NCBI GenBank assembly: GCA_013820975.1
Contig: JACDHQ010000028.1
Coordinates: 1 to 10,576 of the forward strand
Reading direction: 5' to 3'
Source: Gemmatimonadaceae bacterium
GTDB lineage: Bacteria > Gemmatimonadota > Gemmatimonadetes > Gemmatimonadales > Gemmatimonadaceae
DNA: 10,576 nucleotides
Both the position numbers and the translations under genes were made by a program. Each line of letters begins with the position of its first letter. Within the stretch, counting starts at the first letter, position 1. The notes beneath the pieces were generated by a model. It was not told where the DNA came from. It did not search any database and was given only the letters and a program-made list of their open reading frames with translations. Of the stretch, positions 6,838-10,576 are shown piece by piece.

Positions 6838-7458
6838 ATGAGAAAGCAGACGTCGCAGCCGGCTGATCCAGCCTTGAGCATCGCTACCGGCGCATCGCCG
6901 CTTGGCCGCATCCTCGTCGCGACGGGCGAGGGCGGAGTCGCCGCGGTGCTCCTCGGCGATGACGATGCGGAGGTGCGCGCGGACCTGGCGCGGCGCTTTC
7001 CCGGGGTGCGCCTGCTTCCGCCAGGCGACGCCGCGCGACGTGCGCTGGCCGCGGTCGTCGCGGAGATCGGATCGATGGCGTCACGCCGTGACGTCCCGGT
7101 ACGCGACCGTGATGGCGTCACTGTGCGATGGGACGAACGAGGGGACGAACGAGGGGACGAACGACCGTACGAACGCAAGATCCCGCTCGACCTCCGCGGC
7201 ACGGAGTTCCAGCGCGCCGTGTGGACGGCGCTGCGCGACATCCCGCGTGGCAGTACGGCGACCTACTCGGAAATCGCTGCCCGGATCGGGCGCCCGTCCG
7301 CCATCCGGGCGGTTGCGCAGGCCTGCGCCTCCAACGCGCATGCCATCCTCATCCCCTGTCACCGGGTGGTGCGCAGCGACGGCGGGCTCTCGGGATACCG
7401 CTGGGGCGTGGAGCGAAAGCGCACGCTGCTCCGCGAAGAGGGGGCGGTGCCCCGTTAA
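6838..7458 (+). CDS. O6-alkylguanine-DNA (methylated-DNA-protein-cysteine) methyltransferase
   Basis: 206 residues, close to the usual size of Ogt or of the C-terminal half of Ada. It transfers alkyl groups from O6-alkylguanine to its own cysteine and is used once. The active site IPCHRVV contains Cys174. The helix-turn-helix region TATYSEIAARIGRPSAIRAV (140-159) carries the arginine that flips the damaged base, probably Arg157. LSGYRWGVERKRTLLREE closes the family pattern. Residues 1-85 are the poorly conserved N-lobe (SPLGRILVATGEGG). Between the lobes, residues 99-113 (DERGDERGDERPYER) are a charged tandem-repeat linker encoded by 12-bp repeats. It lacks the Ada zinc and AraC domains, which are in the divergent fusion gene, so together the two genes cover Ada plus AlkA. 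First gene of an operon: the next start is nine bases past its stop. Confidence 0.96.
   Translation: MRKQTSQPADPALSIATGASPLGRILVATGEGGVAAVLLGDDDAEVRADLARRFPGVRLLPPGDAARRALAAVVAEIGSMASRRDVPVRDRDGVTVRWDERGDERGDERPYERKIPLDLRGTEFQRAVWTALRDIPRGSTATYSEIAARIGRPSAIRAVAQACASNAHAILIPCHRVVRSDGGLSGYRWGVERKRTLLREEGAVPR
7130..7177 (+). repeat. 12-bp tandem repeat inside the methyltransferase gene
   Basis: GGGACGAACGAG at 7130 and 7142, GGGACGAACGAC at 7154, and a diverged fourth unit at 7166-7177. The period is a multiple of three, so copy changes would add or remove four residues (Gly-Asp-Glu-Arg) without shifting the frame. Confidence 0.92.
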
Positions 7459-7467
7459 CTTTCGGGC

Positions 7468-9057
7468 ATGTCGCAGAAGAGCATTTCCCCCGCGGTGCCA
7501 TCGCCTGAGCGCCTGGCCGAAGAGCTGCAGGCCGCCACCGGGTTTCTCGAGCGCATTGCCGCCAACCGCGGGCTGCTGATCAATGCCTCGCCCGAGGCAC
7601 GGAACCGGTTGTTCGCTGCCGTGGCGGAGGTGTTCCACCCCGACGTGAAGGCGCGCCGCTCGATGGTGAAGGCCCGCGCGCGGCAGCGCCGCAATGAATC
7701 CGCCGAACGCGACGAGAGCGTGCGTCAGGACACGGGGATCCGCGCGCTGCGGCGCCGTAATGCGACGACGCCCAACATATTTCCGCCCGAGGGGTTCACG
7801 CAGGAGACGGTAGACGACCAGCCGGAGTTCCGCGAGGCGGTCGAGCCGCAGCACTGCTACATCTGCAAGCAGAGCCATACGACGATCCACCACTTCTACG
7901 ACCAGCTCTGCCCCGAATGCGCGGCGTTCAATTTCGCGAAGCGCACGGAACTGGCCGACCTGCACGGCCGCACGGCGCTGCTCACCGGCGGCCGCGTCAA
8001 GATCGGCTACCAGGCGGGGCTCAAGCTGCTGCGCGCCGGTGCGCGCCTGCTCGTCACCACGCGCTTCCCGCGCGACTCAGCCGCACGCTACGCGCGCGAG
8101 CACGACTTCGAGGAGTGGAGCCACCGCCTCGAGATCTTCGGGCTCGACCTGCGCCACACGCCGAGCGTCGAGGCGTTCTGCCACGAGCTCATCGCGACGC
8201 ATGACCGGCTCGACTTCATCATCAACAACGCCTGCCAGACCGTGCGGCGCCCGCCGGCCTTCTACGAGCACATGATGGAGGGCGAGACTGCCGCCCTGCA
8301 CACGATGCCCGACGCGGTGCGCAGGGTGCTGGGCGCCTACGAGGGGCTGCGCGGCTATCGCATGCTGCCGGAAGCGGGAAGCCCGCCGGCTGGCGGCACC
8401 CTGCCGGCGATCGACAGCGAGCGCATCGCGCGCGCGGCCGACGTCATGGGAATCACCCACGCGGCGGCCCTCTCGCAGGTCGCGCTGCTGCCCGATGAGA
8501 CGCTCGCGCAGAAGGCCCTCTTTCCCGAGGGGCAGCTCGACGAGGACCTGCAGCAGGTGGACCTGCGCGACCGCAACTCCTGGCGCCTCCTGCTCGACGA
8601 GGTCCCGAGCGTCGAGTTGCTCGAGGTGCAGCTCGTGAATGCGATCGCGCCATTCATCATCAACGCGCGCCTCAAGCCGCTGATGATGCGCACCGCCAAC
8701 CGCGACAAGCACATCGTCAATGTCTCTGCGGTGGAGGGACAGTTCTACCGCTACAAGAAGACGACGCGCCACCCGCACACGAACATGGCGAAGGCGGCGC
8801 TGAACATGATGACGCGCACCTCGGCGGCCGACTACCACCAGGACGGGATCCACATGAACAGCGTGGACACCGGCTGGGTGACCGATGAGGACACGGTGGA
8901 GCTGGCGGCGCGCAAGACGGCGGATCATCGCTTCCACCCGCCGCTCGACATCATCGACGGCGCGGCCCGCATTGTGGACCCGATCATCTCGGGCATCAAC
9001 ACCGGCGAGCACGTGTGGGGGCAGTTTCTCAAGGACTACCGGCCCACCGACTGGTAG
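7468..9057 (+). CDS. Short-chain dehydrogenase-like protein with N-terminal Cys4 motif
   Basis: 529 residues, about twice the usual SDR length. Residues 1-125 are helical and charged, without a recognised domain. Residues 130-151 hold a Cys4 pair of knuckles (CYIC at 130-133, CPEC at 148-151, with His137, His141 and His142 between), likely a zinc ribbon. From 165 a Rossmann fold follows: TGGRVKIG (173-180) is the dinucleotide-binding loop and NNAC (253-256) replaces NNAG. Asn254 to Ser420 spans 166 residues, roughly 110 more than usual, so an insertion lies at about 262-380. The region NVSAVEG (418-424) and MAKAALNMMTRTSA (440-453) supply the usual Ser and Lys (Lys442), but the residue four before Lys442 is Thr438, not Tyr. 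VDTGWVTDE (466-474) matches the SDR segment after the active site. The substrate is unknown, and it may not be a standard dehydrogenase. It starts 9 bases after the methyltransferase stop, without a clear Shine-Dalgarno site, suggesting coupled translation. Confidence 0.88.
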   Translation: MSQKSISPAVPSPERLAEELQAATGFLERIAANRGLLINASPEARNRLFAAVAEVFHPDVKARRSMVKARARQRRNESAERDESVRQDTGIRALRRRNATTPNIFPPEGFTQETVDDQPEFREAVEPQHCYICKQSHTTIHHFYDQLCPECAAFNFAKRTELADLHGRTALLTGGRVKIGYQAGLKLLRAGARLLVTTRFPRDSAARYAREHDFEEWSHRLEIFGLDLRHTPSVEAFCHELIATHDRLDFIINNACQTVRRPPAFYEHMMEGETAALHTMPDAVRRVLGAYEGLRGYRMLPEAGSPPAGGTLPAIDSERIARAADVMGITHAAALSQVALLPDETLAQKALFPEGQLDEDLQQVDLRDRNSWRLLLDEVPSVELLEVQLVNAIAPFIINARLKPLMMRTANRDKHIVNVSAVEGQFYRYKKTTRHPHTNMAKAALNMMTRTSAADYHQDGIHMNSVDTGWVTDEDTVELAARKTADHRFHPPLDIIDGAARIVDPIISGINTGEHVWGQFLKDYRPTDW

Positions 9058-9060
9058 GGC

Positions 9061-10389
9061 ATGAGTCTGGCATCGCGCCGCTGGATGACTGCCCCAGCGA
9101 ACGACGACCAGCCACCGGGCGAGGCAGCCGGCGAGAGCTCCCCGGGCGGTGACCGTGCAGCTCGCGCGCGGCGCCGGCCGTGGACGGAATGGCACCCGCT
9201 GGCACTGCTCGCGCTCGGCTTCGGGTTCTACTACCTGCTGCGGCTCGTCTGGGCTGCGACCGACTTCCTGCTCGTCGCGTTCCTGGGGGTGCTGTTCGGG
9301 CTCGCGCTCTCGAGCGCGGTGGACGTCCTCGCCCGCTGGCGGATCCCCCGGGGCGTGGCTGCTGCCGGCGTCGTGCTGCTCTTCTACGGCGTCCTCTTCG
9401 GCGCGGGATCGCTACTCGCTCCGACCCTGCGGAAGCAGGCCGGCGAACTCCAGCGCCAGCTCCCGCAGGCCCTCGAGCGCGCGGACCGGTGGCTGGAGTC
9501 CCGGAGCGACGGTGTCCTCGGGACCCTGATCGACTCGCCGGAGCGGGCCGGCGATTCGGCGGCCGTGCTCACCGACAGTGCCGTGGATGCGAGCAACGCA
9601 TCCGGCGGCGCGGGAGCGACGAGCGACACATCCCGCGGCGCGGGAGCGACGAGCGACACAGCTGGCGGCGCGGCGGACACCAGTGTCGCCGTCAATGTCA
9701 CCGATACCGGCCAGTCCGCCGGCGACGATGGTCCATCGCTGCAGGGCCGCATCGCCGACGCCGCGCGAGGCTCCGCCCGGTTCATCCGGCCGGTGCTGTC
9801 GGGAACCGTGGCGGCAGTCACCGGGTTCCTGCTCATCAGCGTGATCGCGATCTACCTTGCCGCGGACCCCAAGGCGTACAGCCGCGGCATGCTGATGCTG
9901 CTGCCGCACCGCGCCCGTCCGCGCGCGCGGGAGGTGCTCGACGAGACCGGCTCCATGCTGCGCCGCTGGCTGATTACCCAGCTCGTCGCGATGGTCGCCA
10001 TCGGCGTCGTCACCACCGGCGTGCTGCTGCTGCTCGGCGTCGAGGCCGCGTTTGCACTCGGACTCATCGCGGGCCTGCTCGAGTTCGTCCCGCTCGCCGG
10101 GCCGGTGATCGCGGCGATCCCTGCGATCGGGATGGCGTTCGTCGAGTCGCCACGGACCGCGCTCTACGTCGCCATCGCCTTCATCGGCATCCAGCAGCTC
10201 GAGAGCAACGTCCTGACTCCCCTGCTCATGAAGCGGGGACTCGAGATGCCGCCGATCCTCACGCTGGCTGCCCAGGGGGTCATGACCCTCCTGTTCGGGT
10301 TCCTGGGGCTGCTCGTCGCCGTGCCCCTGACGGCAGCCCTCCTCGTTCCCATCCGGATGCTGTACGTCGAAGACCGGATGGACGACTGA
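9061..10389 (+). CDS. AI-2E/PerM-family transporter-like membrane protein
   Basis: 442 residues. A charged Pro/Arg-rich cytoplasmic N-terminus (1-44) is followed by membrane segments at about 46-64, 66-86 and 98-120, a long soluble stretch (121-245), and further membrane segments at about 246-267, 303-325, 326-360, 364-378 and 400-430. EFVPLAGPVIAAIPA (341-355) and QQLESNVLTPLLMKR (378-392) are the family's conserved segments. Members include autoinducer-2 exporters and sodium/proton antiporters, so the name does not fix the substrate. Residues about 162-228 are a Ser/Thr/Asp/Gly/Ala-rich insert with two near-identical decapeptides (SGGAGATSDT, SRGAGATSDT), absent from most members. The start lies three bases after the SDR-like stop. 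An in-frame ATG at 9085 is a possible alternative, but neither has a clear Shine-Dalgarno site. It is the last gene of the operon. Confidence 0.92.
   Translation: MSLASRRWMTAPANDDQPPGEAAGESSPGGDRAARARRRPWTEWHPLALLALGFGFYYLLRLVWAATDFLLVAFLGVLFGLALSSAVDVLARWRIPRGVAAAGVVLLFYGVLFGAGSLLAPTLRKQAGELQRQLPQALERADRWLESRSDGVLGTLIDSPERAGDSAAVLTDSAVDASNASGGAGATSDTSRGAGATSDTAGGAADTSVAVNVTDTGQSAGDDGPSLQGRIADAARGSARFIRPVLSGTVAAVTGFLLISVIAIYLAADPKAYSRGMLMLLPHRARPRAREVLDETGSMLRRWLITQLVAMVAIGVVTTGVLLLLGVEAAFALGLIAGLLEFVPLAGPVIAAIPAIGMAFVESPRTALYVAIAFIGIQQLESNVLTPLLMKRGLEMPPILTLAAQGVMTLLFGFLGLLVAVPLTAALLVPIRMLYVEDRMDD
9601..9660 (+). repeat. 30-bp in-frame tandem repeat in the PerM-like gene
   Basis: Two 30-base units (9601-9630, 9631-9660) differ at one base (position 4 of the unit), and a decayed third begins at 9661. 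They encode the decapeptide repeat in the soluble linker of the membrane protein. The near identity points to a recent duplication. Confidence 0.9.
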
Positions 10390-10425
10390 ACGCTCGAGAG
10401 GGGAGGCGGGGCTGAAATCTTCGCA

Positions 10426-10464
10426 GCACCGAGAACGGCGTCCGTAGACCGTTCTCGCTGGTGC
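10426..10464. repeat. Inverted repeat at the head of the 44-bp array
   Basis: GAGAACGG (10431-10438) pairs with CCGTTCTC (10449-10456). GCACC (10426-10430) pairs with GGTGC (10460-10464) after a three-base bulge. It is the first stem after the PerM-like stop and could stabilise or end the operon transcript, though no T-run follows. It also looks like the end of the downstream repeat unit in reverse orientation. Confidence 0.65.
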
Positions 10465-10552
10465 GACGCGACCGATTCTGCGGTCCAACGCGCCGTTCTC
10501 GCTGGCGCGACGCGACCGATTCTGCGGTCCAACGCGCCGTTCTCGCTGGCGC
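10449..10552. repeat. 44-bp tandem repeat with internal hairpins (2.4 copies)
   Basis: Units at 10449-10492 and 10493-10536 differ at one base (10462 T, 10506 C); a third begins at 10537 and matches for 16 bases before diverging. Each unit contains GACCG-ATTCTG-CGGTC (10470-10485; 10514-10529). The junction of units one and two forms CGCGCC, a 9-base loop, and GGCGCG (10489-10509). The period is not a multiple of three and no gene crosses it, so it acts as DNA or RNA. It resembles REP/BIME-type intergenic palindromic repeats; whether copies exist elsewhere in the genome cannot be seen. The remaining bases to 10576 hold nothing I recognise. Confidence 0.9.
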
Positions 10553-10576
10553 ACCGCTACCACCCCCACGACCGCC

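Noticed and set aside
8077..9195. Minus-strand frame opposite the SDR-like gene
   Set aside because: Val/Arg/His-rich antisense shadow; the plus strand has clear SDR motifs.
10449..10552. CRISPR array
   Set aside because: The 44-bp units are contiguous, with no unique spacers between them.

Overview
The window is GC-rich bacterial chromosome. It carries a predicted outer-membrane beta-barrel protein, a cold-shock protein with a glycine tail, and an Ada-AlkA fusion next to a separate Ada-type methyltransferase. The barrel family implies a Gram-negative-type envelope. This mix, with the GC content and frequent short repeats, would fit Gemmatimonadota or a similar lineage. That placement is inference; there is no rRNA or other marker here. 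I see no insertion sequence, integrase, tRNA, rRNA or CRISPR array.

Left part (1-4434), minus strand: the N-terminal 602 codons of a secreted RHS/YD-repeat protein (1-1806) run off the left edge, so any C-terminal effector domain is outside the window. A 198-base gap rich in repeats (five TGTCGCA motifs and a 12-bp inverted repeat) separates it from an 809-codon CBM9-like plus DUF5916 barrel gene (2005-4434).

Middle (4503-6420): a cold-shock protein gene (+), with a tight hairpin in its leader, converges on an ada-alkA fusion gene (-). A single strong stem-loop lies between them and contains the stop codon of the fusion gene.

Right part (6421-10576): a 417-base divergent region holds a hexanucleotide repeat array. 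It is followed by a tightly packed plus-strand operon: O6-alkylguanine-DNA methyltransferase, an unusual short-chain dehydrogenase-like protein with a Cys4 zinc-ribbon-like motif, and an AI-2E/PerM-family membrane protein. Gaps in the operon are 9 and 3 bases. A 44-bp tandem repeat with internal hairpins follows the operon.

Functionally, the central theme is the adaptive response to DNA alkylation. The methyl-sensing and activator half of Ada is fused to the glycosylase AlkA and faces the methyltransferase half across a shared control region. If the Ada domain activates both promoters, the SDR-like and PerM-like proteins would be co-induced with the methyltransferase. The least explained items are the SDR-like protein (Thr at the usual catalytic Tyr position, about 110 extra residues), its operon link to alkylation repair, and the cluster of 6-, 12-, 30- and 44-bp tandem repeats along this 4-kb stretch.
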